Of a stretch of 64,000 nt of DNA, positions 49,153-57,300 are shown one piece after another. Origin of the DNA: Microbacterium rhizomatis (GTDB taxonomy: Bacteria; Actinomycetota; Actinomycetes; Actinomycetales; Microbacteriaceae); the NCBI RefSeq assembly GCF_008710745.1, contig NZ_VYSA01000003.1, forward strand, positions 124,001 through 188,000, written 5' to 3'. A program made the position numbers and the translations under genes. Below the pieces are notes generated by a model. The model did no database searches, was not told the DNA's origin, and saw only the letters and a list, made by a program, of their open reading frames with translations. Position 1 is the first letter of the stretch, and every line of letters starts with the position of its first letter.

Positions 49153-50472
49153 TTACTGGGGATCGCCCCCCAGCTGACCGATCACCGGGAGCGGCCCGCC
49201 GTCGTCGGCGCCGGTCTTGCGCCAGCGGGCGATCGCATTGCCCACGTGGTAGATCAGCAGCGCTGCGGCGGCGCCGAGCACGATCGCCCCCAGCTGGAAG
49301 TCGCCCCACTGCATCGTGAAGCCCGCGATCGCGATGACGAGTGCGACGGCCCCCGTGTACTGGTTCACGGGGCGCGAGAAGTCGACGCGGTTGTCGACCC
49401 AGATCTTGATGCCGATGATGCCGATCAGTCCGTACAGGGCGGTGGTGACACCGCCGAGCACGCCGGCCGGAATCGTGTTGAACACGGCGCCGATCTTGGG
49501 CGAGAGGCTGAGCAGGATCGCCGTGGCGCCGGCCACCCAGTACGCCGCGGTCGAGTACACGCGCGTCGCGGCCATGACACCGATGTTCTCGCCGTACGTC
49601 GTCGTGCCCGACCCGCCGAACGTGCCGGCGATCGTCGTGGCGACGCCGTCGGCGATCAGCGCGCGACCCGTCTGCTTGTTGACGGATGCTCCGGTCATGG
49701 TCGCAACGCCCCGCACATGTCCGACGTTCTCGGCGATGAGCACGAGGACGACCGGAAGGAACATCGCGATGACGCTCCACGTACCGGGCGAGGCGAAGTT
49801 CGCGAGGTGGAACTCGGGGAGGCCGACCCACGGCGCGGCGTCGATCGCGGAGTAGTCGAGCTCGCCGACGATCGCGGCGAAGACGTAGCCGACGATCACC
49901 CCGAGGAAGATCGAGATCCTGCCGAGGAATCCGCGGAACAGCACGCTGAAGAGGATCACGGCGCACAGCGTGACGGTGCCGGTGACCGGCGCCTGCTGGA
50001 AGTTCGTCCACGCGACGGGCGCGAGGTTGAACCCGATGAGCGCGACGATCGAGCCGGCGACGACCGGGGGCATGAGCCTGTCGATCCATCCGAGACCTGC
50101 GAACTGCACGATGAGGCCGACGGCCACGAGGAGCACTCCGACCGCGACGATGCCGGCCAGCGCCGATCCCATGCCCTGGCTCGCGGTCGCGGCGGTCACG
50201 GGTGCGATGAACGCGAACGATGATCCGAGGTAGCTGGGCAGCCGGTTGCGCGTGATGACGAGGAACAGCAGCGTCCCGATGCCGGAGAACAGGAGGGTCG
50301 TCGAGACGGGGAATCCGGTCAGCACGGGCACGAGGAACGTCGCACCGAACATCGCGATGACGTGCTGCACGCCCACCGCGATCGTGGCGGGCCAGCTGAG
50401 CCGCTCGTCGGGGGCGACGACCTCGCCCGGCGCCACCGTCCGGCCGTTTCCGTGCAGCTTCCAGATCGGCAT
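49153..50472 (-). CDS. NCS2-family nucleobase permease (uracil/xanthine type)
   Basis: The 439-residue transporter has about 12-14 membrane segments and the NCS2 signature region: IAVGVQHVIAMFGATFLVPV, LPSYLGSSFAFIAPV, VLIAENVGHVRGVATMTG (substrate glutamate) and GGSGTTTYGENIGVMAATRV. The last motif favours the uracil permease (UraA/PyrP) branch over xanthine/urate carriers. ATG 50472 has a strong AAGGAG 5 nt upstream. It stands alone between repeat-rich gaps. Uracil import is the best guess; a purine role fits the region but lacks sequence support. Confidence 0.9.
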   Translation of the reverse strand: MPIWKLHGNGRTVAPGEVVAPDERLSWPATIAVGVQHVIAMFGATFLVPVLTGFPVSTTLLFSGIGTLLFLVITRNRLPSYLGSSFAFIAPVTAATASQGMGSALAGIVAVGVLLVAVGLIVQFAGLGWIDRLMPPVVAGSIVALIGFNLAPVAWTNFQQAPVTGTVTLCAVILFSVLFRGFLGRISIFLGVIVGYVFAAIVGELDYSAIDAAPWVGLPEFHLANFASPGTWSVIAMFLPVVLVLIAENVGHVRGVATMTGASVNKQTGRALIADGVATTIAGTFGGSGTTTYGENIGVMAATRVYSTAAYWVAGATAILLSLSPKIGAVFNTIPAGVLGGVTTALYGLIGIIGIKIWVDNRVDFSRPVNQYTGAVALVIAIAGFTMQWGDFQLGAIVLGAAAALLIYHVGNAIARWRKTGADDGGPLPVIGQLGGDPQ

Positions 50473-50581
50473 GGCACTCCTTCATGGGGTCTTCGCCGCG
50501 CGGAGCGCGGCATGAATCGTTGCGCTCACGATAGCGCCGAGCTCGAAGTCGCCCATGTGGCAGCGGCGCCTCGCCCCGAAC

Positions 50582-50650
50582 CCGCCGTGTCTTGTTGAGC
50601 CGACCCCTTGTTTGAGACCAGAAGGCGGGGGGTTCGGCACGACACGGCTG
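50582..50650. repeat. Palindromic element, type D copy 1
   Basis: CCGCCGTGTC at the left and GACACGGCTG at the right pair, with TTGAGCCGACCCC against GGGGGTTCGGC inside. The arms match those of the copy at 60563-60640. It lies in the 317-base gap before the ABC exporter. Confidence 0.75.
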
Positions 50651-50721
50651 GCTCGGCGCCACGCGCGGGCGCGGGGCGGGGCGGGCGTTTGCGCCCGGGG
50701 GGAATGTCCGAGAGGGTGGGA

Positions 50722-50735
50722 CGGGAGCGCTCCCG
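50722..50735 (+). promoter_or_regulatory. CebR/LacI-like palindrome before the ABC exporter
   Basis: CGGGAGCGCTCCCG is a perfect 14-bp palindrome differing only at its end bases from the CebR operator, 55 bases before the ATPase start. It could be bound by the LacI protein at 47773-48786 or by a paralogue. Confidence 0.5.
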
Positions 50736-50789
50736 CCGTTGAGAGGTGCGCGAGTCCGCCGGACGATGCAACGACGCGATGGAGATGAT

Positions 50790-51653
50790 GTGACCGACAG
50801 CCTGCCGCGCCACCAGCCGGCACCCGCCCCCGTAGGGGGCGCCGCGACGGTGCCGACACCCGCGCCGACACCCGCGCCGACGATCGATTCCCCGGCGCCC
50901 GACGCAGCCCTGCAGCTCGAAGGCCTCGTCAAGCGCTTCGGCGACAAGGTGGCGGTCGACGGCATCTCCCTCACCGTCCCCTCGGGTTCGTTCTACGGCC
51001 TGGTCGGGCCCAACGGCGCGGGCAAGACGACCTCGCTGTCGATGGCGACGGGGCTGCTGATGCCCGATGCGGGCCGCGCGATCATCCACGGCGTGGATGT
51101 CTGGCGCGAGCCGGTGAAGGCCAAGGCGATGCTCGGCAATCTGGCCGACGGAGTCAAGCTCTTCGACCGGCTCACCGGCGAGCAGCTCGTCACCTACAAC
51201 GGCCTCCTGTTCGGAATCTCGCACGACGAGATCGCGCGCCGCACCGCCGACCTGCTCGCGCTCATGGACATGACCGCCGCCGCAGGCACGCTCGTCGTGG
51301 ACTACTCCGCCGGCATGACCAAGAAGATCGCCCTCGCGTGCGCGCTCGTGCACGCCCCCCGCGTTCTCGTGCTCGACGAGCCTTTCGAGTCCGTGGATCC
51401 GGTCTCGGCCGCCAACATCCAGGACGTCCTGACGGGCTATGTCGGCAGCGGCGGAACGGTCATCGTCTCGAGCCACTCGATGGATCTCGTGCAGCGCCTG
51501 TGCGATCACGTCGCCGTGATCTCGGCGGGACGCCTGCTCGTCGCGGGCACCGTCGACGAGGTGCGCGCCGGCGAGTCGCTGCAGGACCGCTTCGTCGACC
51601 TCGTCGGGGGTCGCCGCCACTCGGAGGGCCCGGAATGGTTGCGACGCTCCTGA
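50790..51653 (+). CDS. ABC-2-type exporter ATPase
   Basis: The 287-residue protein has a Pro/Ala-rich N-terminal tail of about 40 residues, then an ABC domain: Walker A GPNGAGKTTSLSMATG, a signature region diverged to YSAGMTKKIALACALVHA (usual LSGGQ becomes YSAGM), Walker B VLVLDEPFESVDP and switch VIVSSHSMDLV. GTG 50790 follows GGAG by 6 nt; upstream ATG and TTG codons lack this. Overlaps the membrane-protein gene by 19 bp. Exporter function is inferred from the pairing; the substrate is unknown. Confidence 0.85.
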   Translation: MTDSLPRHQPAPAPVGGAATVPTPAPTPAPTIDSPAPDAALQLEGLVKRFGDKVAVDGISLTVPSGSFYGLVGPNGAGKTTSLSMATGLLMPDAGRAIIHGVDVWREPVKAKAMLGNLADGVKLFDRLTGEQLVTYNGLLFGISHDEIARRTADLLALMDMTAAAGTLVVDYSAGMTKKIALACALVHAPRVLVLDEPFESVDPVSAANIQDVLTGYVGSGGTVIVSSHSMDLVQRLCDHVAVISAGRLLVAGTVDEVRAGESLQDRFVDLVGGRRHSEGPEWLRRS

Positions 51654-53212
51654 GGCTGCGGTTCCGCGTGCTGGGCAACCAGCTCGCGCGGAGCCCTTGG
51701 CAGCTCGTCGGATTCCTGTTCGGCGTGCTGTACGGCCTCGGGGTGCTCGCCGCCGCCGTCATCGGCCTCTTCTTCCTCGGTTCCGCGCCCCAACAGGTGG
51801 CGGCGAGCGTGATCGTCGGTGTCGGGAGCCTCGTCACGATCGGCTGGGTCGTGGGTCCCCTCGTCGCGTTCGGAGTCGACACCACCCTCGACCCCGAGCA
51901 CCTCGTGGTGTTCCCGATGTCGCTGCGCCGCATGATGGTGGCGCTCACGCTCGCGGGGGTCTGCGGCATCCCGGGCATCGTGACCTCCGTCGCTGCGCTC
52001 GCCACCCTCGTGACGTGGGTGCACTGGCCGGCGGCCGCCGCGACGGCGATCGTCGCGATCCCGGTCGCCGTGCTGACCGCCGTCATCGCGTCGCGGACGA
52101 TGGCATCGCTCGCCTCCGGCACGGGAGGTAATCGGCGGCTGCGCGAAGCATCCGGCATCCTCGTCTTCATCCCGCTGATCCTCGCGGGCCCGATCATCGC
52201 GGGCATCGCCACCGGATTCGCGCTCAACCTCGACACGCTCGGCGTCGTGGTCCGTGTGCTCGGCTGGACCCCCGTCGGGGCGGCATGGTCGGTACCCGCC
52301 GATGCGGCGGCCGGTGACTGGGTCGCGGCGCTCGCGAAGCTCGTCATCGCGCTCGCGACGCTGGGTCTGCTCTGGATGCTGTGGGGCTGGTCGCTGCGCA
52401 GTGCACTGGCGCGCCCGCGCCAGCAGTCCGCAGCGAAAGTACGGCCCGGTCGCATCGGCTGGTTCGGCCGAGTTCCCGCGACGCCCGCCGGCGCCGTGTT
52501 CGCGCGCTCGCTGACCTACTGGATCCGCGACCCGCGGTATCTGCGGCAGCTGATCGGCGTGCCGCTCGTGCCCGTTCTGCTCTGGTTCTACCTGCGCAAC
52601 GGCGACGTGGCCGCCGGGCTTGCCTTCTCAGCCCCGCTGATCGCGCTCGTGGTCGGCATCATCCTGTACTCCGACATCTCCTACGACGGCACCGCGTTCG
52701 CCTCCGAGCTCGCCACCGGAGCACCGGGGCGCGCCGACCGCAGCGGCCGGATCCTCGCGGCCGCGGTCATCGCGGTTCCCCTCGTGGTGATCGCCGCCGT
52801 CCTGCCGTTCGCGTTCTCGGGTCAGTGGGCGCAGTTCCCCGGCATCCTCGGCATGTCGCTCGGCATCCTGCTCACCTCCTACGGGGTCTGTGCGGTCACA
52901 TCGGCGCAGCTCGTCATCCCGGTCGCGGGCTCGGGCGACAACCCGTTCAAGCGCGTGCCGGGAACGACATTCCTGCAGGGGATGTCGTTCCTCCTGATCT
53001 GGCTCATCGCGATCGGCCTGTCGTCGCCGTCGATCGTGATCGGCCTGATCGCGTTCTTCACCGGCAACGCGGCACTCAGCCTGATCGGCGGGGCGATCGG
53101 CGTCGTCCTCGGTGTCGTCTTCGTCATCATCGGCATCCGGGTGGGCGGACGGATGCTGGACCGCACCGGCCCGCTCCTCCTGAGCCGCCTGAAGGCGATG
53201 AAGAACGCCTGA
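51635..53212 (+). CDS. ABC exporter membrane protein
   Basis: The 525-residue protein has about 12-14 hydrophobic segments in two clusters, with a basic linker near LARPRQQSAAKVRPGRIGWF. That fits a double-size ABC-2 permease as found with single ATPases in actinobacteria. FLFGVLYGLGVLAAAVIGLFF and LRMMVALTLAGVCG-like stretches are typical of this poorly characterised group. ATG 51635 lies inside the ATPase gene, 19 bp before its stop, so expression is coupled. The open frame upstream of it is a shadow. It ends LLLSRLKAMKNA just before an E-type repeat array. Confidence 0.85.
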   Translation: MVATLLRLRFRVLGNQLARSPWQLVGFLFGVLYGLGVLAAAVIGLFFLGSAPQQVAASVIVGVGSLVTIGWVVGPLVAFGVDTTLDPEHLVVFPMSLRRMMVALTLAGVCGIPGIVTSVAALATLVTWVHWPAAAATAIVAIPVAVLTAVIASRTMASLASGTGGNRRLREASGILVFIPLILAGPIIAGIATGFALNLDTLGVVVRVLGWTPVGAAWSVPADAAAGDWVAALAKLVIALATLGLLWMLWGWSLRSALARPRQQSAAKVRPGRIGWFGRVPATPAGAVFARSLTYWIRDPRYLRQLIGVPLVPVLLWFYLRNGDVAAGLAFSAPLIALVVGIILYSDISYDGTAFASELATGAPGRADRSGRILAAAVIAVPLVVIAAVLPFAFSGQWAQFPGILGMSLGILLTSYGVCAVTSAQLVIPVAGSGDNPFKRVPGTTFLQGMSFLLIWLIAIGLSSPSIVIGLIAFFTGNAALSLIGGAIGVVLGVVFVIIGIRVGGRMLDRTGPLLLSRLKAMKNA

Positions 53213-53226
53213 CCGGGGCATCCGAA

Positions 53227-53502
53227 CAGCCTCGGAGATCTGCACAGCCTCGGAGATCTGCACAGCCTCGGAGATCTGCACAGCCTCGGAGATCTGCACA
53301 ACCTCGGAGATCTGCACAGCCTCGGAGCGACGCGCCGCGAGGCGCGCCGCAGAACAGCAGACCTCCGAAGAACGGCAGGCGACAGCCTCGGGGATCTGCA
53401 CATCCTCGGGGATCTGCACAACCTCGGAGATCTGCACAGCCTCGGAGCGACGCGCCGCGAGGCGCTCCGCAGAACAGCAGACCTCCGAAGAACGGCAGGC
53501 GA
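53227..53502. repeat. Compound tandem array: 18-bp units and two 66-bp blocks (type E core)
   Basis: Five 18-bp units of the form CAGCCTCGGAGATCTGCA (53227-53316) are followed by a 66-bp block (53317-53382), three more units (53383-53436) and a second 66-bp block (53437-53502) that differs from the first by one base. The block starts with the same CAGCCTCGGAG and ends near ACCTCCGAAG, its inverse. It fills the gap between the converging exporter and purC genes. Confidence 0.95.
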
Positions 53503-53510
53503 CAGCCTGG

Positions 53511-54431
53511 TCAGGCCGCGGTGAGTCGCTCGAGCAGCTCGCGGTAGCGGGCGGCAGTACGCTCCACGATCTCGGGCGGCAGTGGGGGCGGCGTGCCCTC
53601 CTTGTCCCAGTGGGCGGCGAGCCAGTCGCGCACGATCTGCTTGTCGAAGCTCGCCATGCGCTCGGCCGGGGTCGTGCCCGCTGCCCAGGCCGCAGCATCC
53701 CAGTATCGCGACGAGTCGCTCGTGAGCACCTCGTCCGCGAGGGTGAGCGTGCCGTGCCCGTCGGCTCCGAACTCGAACTTCGTGTCCGCGAGGATCAGGC
53801 CGTGCCTCTCGGCGAGGGCCGCGGCACGGCGGTAGATCTCGAGCGAGGCGTCGCGGAGGGCGGCCGCGGCATCCGCGCCGACGAGCGCCACCGTGCGCTC
53901 GTACGAGATGTTCTCGTCGTGCTCGCCCATGGGCGCCTTGTAGGCCGGGGTGTAGAGGGGCTCGGGCAGGCGGTCGCCGTCGCCGAGTCCTGCCGGCAGG
54001 GCGATGCCGCACACCGTGCCGCTCACCTGGTACTCGGCCCAGCCCGACCCCGTGAGGTACCCCCGGACGACGCATTCGATCGGGTACATCTGCAGACTCC
54101 GCACGAGCATCGCCCTGCCGATCACCTCGGCCGGGATCAGCTCCCGCACCGTATCGTCGGCGCTGAGCTCGTGATCGGCCACGAGATGGTTCGGGATGCT
54201 CCGCCCCCCGTCCGCGCCCGCCAGCTGGTCGAACCACCACAGGCTGAGGGTCGTGAGCAGCTCGCCCTTGCCGGGGATGCCGGGCTCCAGCACGTGGTCG
54301 AACGCGCTGACGCGGTCGCTCGCCACCACGAGCATCCGGTCGGCGTTCGCCGCAGGGTCGGGTACATAGAGATCACGCACCTTGCCCGAGTAGACGTGCC
54401 GCCAGCCGGGGAGATCGAGGGGGGTGCTCAC
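53511..54431 (-). CDS. purC: SAICAR synthetase
   Basis: The 306-residue ATP-dependent ligase joins aspartate to CAIR in purine synthesis. It has HVYSGKVRDLY (ATP loop), VVASDRVSAFDHVL, VRSLQMYPIECVVRGYLTGSGW, TPAYKAPMGEHDENIS and LILADTKFEFG (metal-binding). Length is that of the longer fungal/actinobacterial form. GTG 54431 is exactly 6 nt after GATAAT, so leaderless. Its stop is close to the compound repeat array. Confidence 0.97.
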   Translation of the reverse strand: MSTPLDLPGWRHVYSGKVRDLYVPDPAANADRMLVVASDRVSAFDHVLEPGIPGKGELLTTLSLWWFDQLAGADGGRSIPNHLVADHELSADDTVRELIPAEVIGRAMLVRSLQMYPIECVVRGYLTGSGWAEYQVSGTVCGIALPAGLGDGDRLPEPLYTPAYKAPMGEHDENISYERTVALVGADAAAALRDASLEIYRRAAALAERHGLILADTKFEFGADGHGTLTLADEVLTSDSSRYWDAAAWAAGTTPAERMASFDKQIVRDWLAAHWDKEGTPPPLPPEIVERTAARYRELLERLTAA

Positions 54432-54437
54432 CCGCCC

Positions 54438-54443
54438 ATTATC
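54438..54443 (-). promoter_or_regulatory. Leaderless promoter -10 (GATAAT) of purC
   Basis: GATAAT on the minus strand, 6 bases, GTG 54431. Confidence 0.6.
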
Positions 54444-54455
54444 GCGTGGAGCGAC

Positions 54456-54794
54456 TCAGGGGGTGATCTCGTCGACGTAGGCGAACGCCTCGGCGATGAG
54501 CGGTGCCCACTGCTCGTGGTCGGCGCGAGCGACGCTGAGCCACTCGCGCATCTCGCGCTCGCGCATCACCATGCGCGCGGCGACGCCCTCGGCGACGATC
54601 TCGTCGGCGCGGCTCTGCGGGACCTTGACGACGAGCCCGCCGCGGAAGTCGAGGAAGGCGAAGATCTTGCCGCGCACGCGCAGGCCCTCGCTGCCGAACA
54701 TCGGGCCGATGTCGACCTCGGGGCGCGTCAGATAGTCGTCGGCGATCGGATCGAAGATCGCGTGGGCTCGGGCCAGGCCTTCCTCGTCCTTCAT
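54456..54794 (-). CDS. TfoX N-terminal-domain protein
   Basis: The 112-residue protein matches the TfoX_N domain: VDIGPMFGSEGLRVRGKIFAFLDFRGGLVVKVP is the family core (given here in parts: GPMFGSEG, GKIFAFL, LVVKVP), followed by REREMREWLSV. Such small proteins are common in actinobacteria and have no established biochemical role; the link to competence applies to full-length TfoX of Proteobacteria. ATG 54794 is fixed by a TACCGT -10 six bases upstream; an in-frame GTG at 54800 abuts the -10. Confidence 0.85.
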   Translation of the reverse strand: MKDEEGLARAHAIFDPIADDYLTRPEVDIGPMFGSEGLRVRGKIFAFLDFRGGLVVKVPQSRADEIVAEGVAARMVMREREMREWLSVARADHEQWAPLIAEAFAYVDEITP

Positions 54795-54800
54795 GCACAC

Positions 54801-54806
54801 ACGGTA
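54801..54806 (-). promoter_or_regulatory. Leaderless promoter -10 (TACCGT) of the TfoX-like gene
   Basis: TACCGT on the minus strand, 6 bases, ATG 54794. Same hexamer and spacing as uraD. Confidence 0.58.
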
Positions 54807-54819
54807 GCCGCCGACCCGG

Positions 54820-54901
54820 ACATCCGGAAGGACCGATGGGACAGGAGGTGCCCCGAGCCGTCCTTCGCGTCTCGTTCCGCACCAAAACTCCTTCGAGAAG
54901 T
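54820..54901. repeat. 82-bp palindromic element, type C copy 5
   Basis: ACATCCGGAAGGACCG at the left, CTCCTTCGAGAAGT at the right and GAGCCGTCCTTCG inside match type C, length exactly 82. Its right end reaches 16 bases before the padR -10, so it forms part of that promoter. Confidence 0.75.
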
Positions 54902-54917
54902 CCGGCCTCAGATGGGC

Positions 54918-54935
54918 TATAGTCCATATGGACTA
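54918..54935 (+). promoter_or_regulatory. padR promoter -10 overlapped by a 16-bp palindrome (PadR operator)
   Basis: TATAGT (54918-54923) is the likely -10. TAGTCCATATGGACTA (54920-54935) is a perfect palindrome covering it and the probable transcription start, the usual place for PadR autorepression. ATG 54967 follows after a leader of about 35 nt. Confidence 0.78.
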
Positions 54936-54966
54936 ACCCATATCGAACACTCTCGGGACGCACCTC

Positions 54967-55593
54967 ATGAAAGACGCCGTCGACCGGCTCACGCCGCTGG
55001 GGCTCATGGTTCTCGCGCTGCTGCGCGAGGACGACATGCACCCCTACGAGATGATGCGGCTCATGCGTCAGCGGCACGACGACCGCCTCGTGACCATCAC
55101 GAACGGCACGCTGTACCACACGGTCGGGCGCCTCGTCCGGGCCGGGCTCCTCGTCGAGGTCGGTGTCGATCGCGAGGGCAACCGCCCCGAGCGCACGACC
55201 TACTCGCTCACGGCCGACGGGCGCGATGCCGTTGAAGAGTGGGTGCGTCGCGAGCTGCCGCGCACGGACCATCCTGCGGAATTCCGCATCGCGCTTGCAG
55301 AGGCGCACAACCTCGACCGCACCGAGGTCATCGACCTCCTCCACGAACGCCGGTCCAACCTCACCGGCGAGCACCTCATCCACAGCGGCGGCCGTAGCAA
55401 GGCGCTGGAACGCGGAGTCCCCGAGCAGTTCCTGCTCGAGGTCGAGCGGACCGAGATCCTGCTCGAGGTCGAGCTCCGCTGGACGGACGCCCTGATCACC
55501 CGCCTCGAACAACACGTCTTCCCCTGGGGAGCGGACGAACTCTTCCCGCTCTCCGAGCGTTACCTCACCGATCGAAAGGCCGCACGGCAATGA
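54967..55593 (+). CDS. PadR-family transcriptional regulator
   Basis: The 208-residue regulator has the PadR winged helix at about 5-85 (LTPLGLMVLALLREDDMHPY, ITNGTLYHTVGRLVRAGLL, PERTTYSLTADGRDAVEEWV) and a longer C-terminal Vir_act_alpha_C-type helical dimerisation part. It overlaps the efflux gene by ATGA. With a perfect palindrome over its own -10, it most likely represses the padR-MFS operon until a drug-like ligand binds. Confidence 0.93.
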   Translation: MKDAVDRLTPLGLMVLALLREDDMHPYEMMRLMRQRHDDRLVTITNGTLYHTVGRLVRAGLLVEVGVDREGNRPERTTYSLTADGRDAVEEWVRRELPRTDHPAEFRIALAEAHNLDRTEVIDLLHERRSNLTGEHLIHSGGRSKALERGVPEQFLLEVERTEILLEVELRWTDALITRLEQHVFPWGADELFPLSERYLTDRKAARQ

Positions 55594-57146
55594 CCGATGC
55601 ATCGACAAGCTCCGCAACCGAAGGACGGCGGGCCGCAGCATCCGCCGCCCGCGACAAGAAGACGAGCGAGCGCAATCCGTGGCCGGCCCTGTGGGCGCTG
55701 GTCATCGGATTCTTCATGATCCTCGTCGACACCACGATCGTCTCGGTCGCCAACCCTGCCATCAAAGCGGCACTCGACCCTGCGACCAACAACCTCGACA
55801 ACGTCGTGTGGGTGACCTCGGCCTACCTGCTCGCCTATGCGGTGCCGCTGCTGGTCACCGGCCGCCTCGGCGACCGCTTCGGTCCGAAGAACATCTACCT
55901 CATCGGGCTCACGGTCTTCACGCTGGCATCGCTGTGGTGCGGGTTCTCGACGACGCTCGGGATGCTGGTGGCCGCCCGAGCGGTGCAGGGCATCGGCGCC
56001 GCGCTCCTGGCCCCGCAGACGATGGCGATCATCACCCGCACGTTCCCGCCGAACCGCCGCGGTGCGGCCATGGGCCTGTGGGGCGCGACCGCCGGTGTGG
56101 CGACCCTCGTCGGCCCCCTCGCGGGCGGCCTGCTCGTGGACGGGTTCGGCTGGGAGTGGATCTTCTTCATCAACATCCCGGTCGGGATCATCGGCTTCGT
56201 GCTGGCTTGGATCTTCGTGCCCAAGCTCGAGACGCACGCGCACACGTTCGACATCCCGGGCGTCCTCCTGAGCGGTGCGGCCCTGTTCCTCATCGTGTTC
56301 GGCCTCCAGGAGGGCGAGACATACGACTGGGGCGTGATCTGGGGCCCGATCACGGTCTGGAGCATGATCGTCACCGGCATCGTGCTGCTGGTGCTGTTCA
56401 TCTGGCTGCAGAGCCGCACCAAGCGCGAACCGCTCGTTCCGCTCGTGCTGTTCCGTGACCGTAACTTCTCGGTGTCCAACATCGGGATCTCGGTGGTGGG
56501 ATTCGCGGTCACCAGCATGTCGCTTCCCCTGATGTTCTTCATCCAGCTCGCCCGGGGCCTCACGCCCACCGAGTCGGCGCTCCTGCTGATTCCGATGGCC
56601 GTGCTCACGGGGGTGCTCTCGCCGCTCAGCGGCCGGCTGCTGGACCGCGTCGATGCCAGGGTGATCCTGGTGCCCGGTCTCGTGCTCTACGCCGCCTCGC
56701 TCGTCTGGTACTCGGCGCTGATGAACGCATCCACGCCGATCTGGATGTTCCTGCTGCCGTCGGCGCTGATGGGCGTTGCGAGCGCCGGAATGTGGGGCCC
56801 CCTGGCGACCACGGCGAACCGCAACCTGCCCGTGCAGCTCGCCGGCGCCGGGTCGGGCATCTACAACACGACGCGCACGGTCGGGTCGGTGATCGGCTCT
56901 GCCGCGATCGCCGCCTTCATGCAGTCGCGCTTGAACGCGAACCTGCCCGGAGCCGACACGGCATCGGGCGGATTCGGCGGCGGGCAGCTCCCGCCGCAGG
57001 TCGTGGACGGATTCTCGCAGGCCATGGCGCAGACGCTGCTGCTGCCCGCTGCGGCGATGGTGGTCGCGATCGTCGCGGTTCTCTTCCTGCGCCCGACCCG
57101 GGCGTCTGCGAACACGGAGTGGAAGGCGTCCGCGGACGCGCAGTAG
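55590..57146 (+). CDS. MFS drug efflux transporter, DHA2 (EmrB/QacA) family
   Basis: The 518-residue protein has 14 predicted membrane segments. Signatures are WALVIGFFMILVDTTIVSVA with the family's DxTIVNVALP-like motif, LVTGRLGDRFGPKNIY (motif A), ARAVQGIGAALLAPQTMAII and GPLAGGLLVDGFGWEWIFFI (motif C), FFINIPVG. A loop rich in Gly near residues 460-475 separates the last helices. It exports toxic compounds by proton exchange and is controlled by the PadR gene with which it overlaps. Confidence 0.94.
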   Translation: MTDASTSSATEGRRAAASAARDKKTSERNPWPALWALVIGFFMILVDTTIVSVANPAIKAALDPATNNLDNVVWVTSAYLLAYAVPLLVTGRLGDRFGPKNIYLIGLTVFTLASLWCGFSTTLGMLVAARAVQGIGAALLAPQTMAIITRTFPPNRRGAAMGLWGATAGVATLVGPLAGGLLVDGFGWEWIFFINIPVGIIGFVLAWIFVPKLETHAHTFDIPGVLLSGAALFLIVFGLQEGETYDWGVIWGPITVWSMIVTGIVLLVLFIWLQSRTKREPLVPLVLFRDRNFSVSNIGISVVGFAVTSMSLPLMFFIQLARGLTPTESALLLIPMAVLTGVLSPLSGRLLDRVDARVILVPGLVLYAASLVWYSALMNASTPIWMFLLPSALMGVASAGMWGPLATTANRNLPVQLAGAGSGIYNTTRTVGSVIGSAAIAAFMQSRLNANLPGADTASGGFGGGQLPPQVVDGFSQAMAQTLLLPAAAMVVAIVAVLFLRPTRASANTEWKASADAQ

Positions 57147-57300
57147 CTGCACATCCGCCCCCCCGCCCTCGCCGCCCCCCGCCCCCGCGCCGATAGCCAC
57201 CGCCGAACCGCCCCCCTGCGCCCATCAACCCCGTCCCGCGCGCGGAGCAACGGGTGGGCTCGGCGGGAGGGGGGCGGCGCGGGATCAGCGCGCCGCGGCG
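57147..57300. other. C-rich intergenic stretch between converging genes
   Basis: Runs of C and CCGCCC fill 57150-57215, and GTCAGCGCGCCGCGG is directly repeated (CAGCGCGCCGCGG at about 57286 and 57301). No gene or U-tailed terminator was seen. Confidence 0.5.

Noticed and set aside
53227..53502. CRISPR-like regular repeats
   Set aside because: The units abut without unique spacers, are only 18 bp long and no cas gene is near; it is a tandem array.
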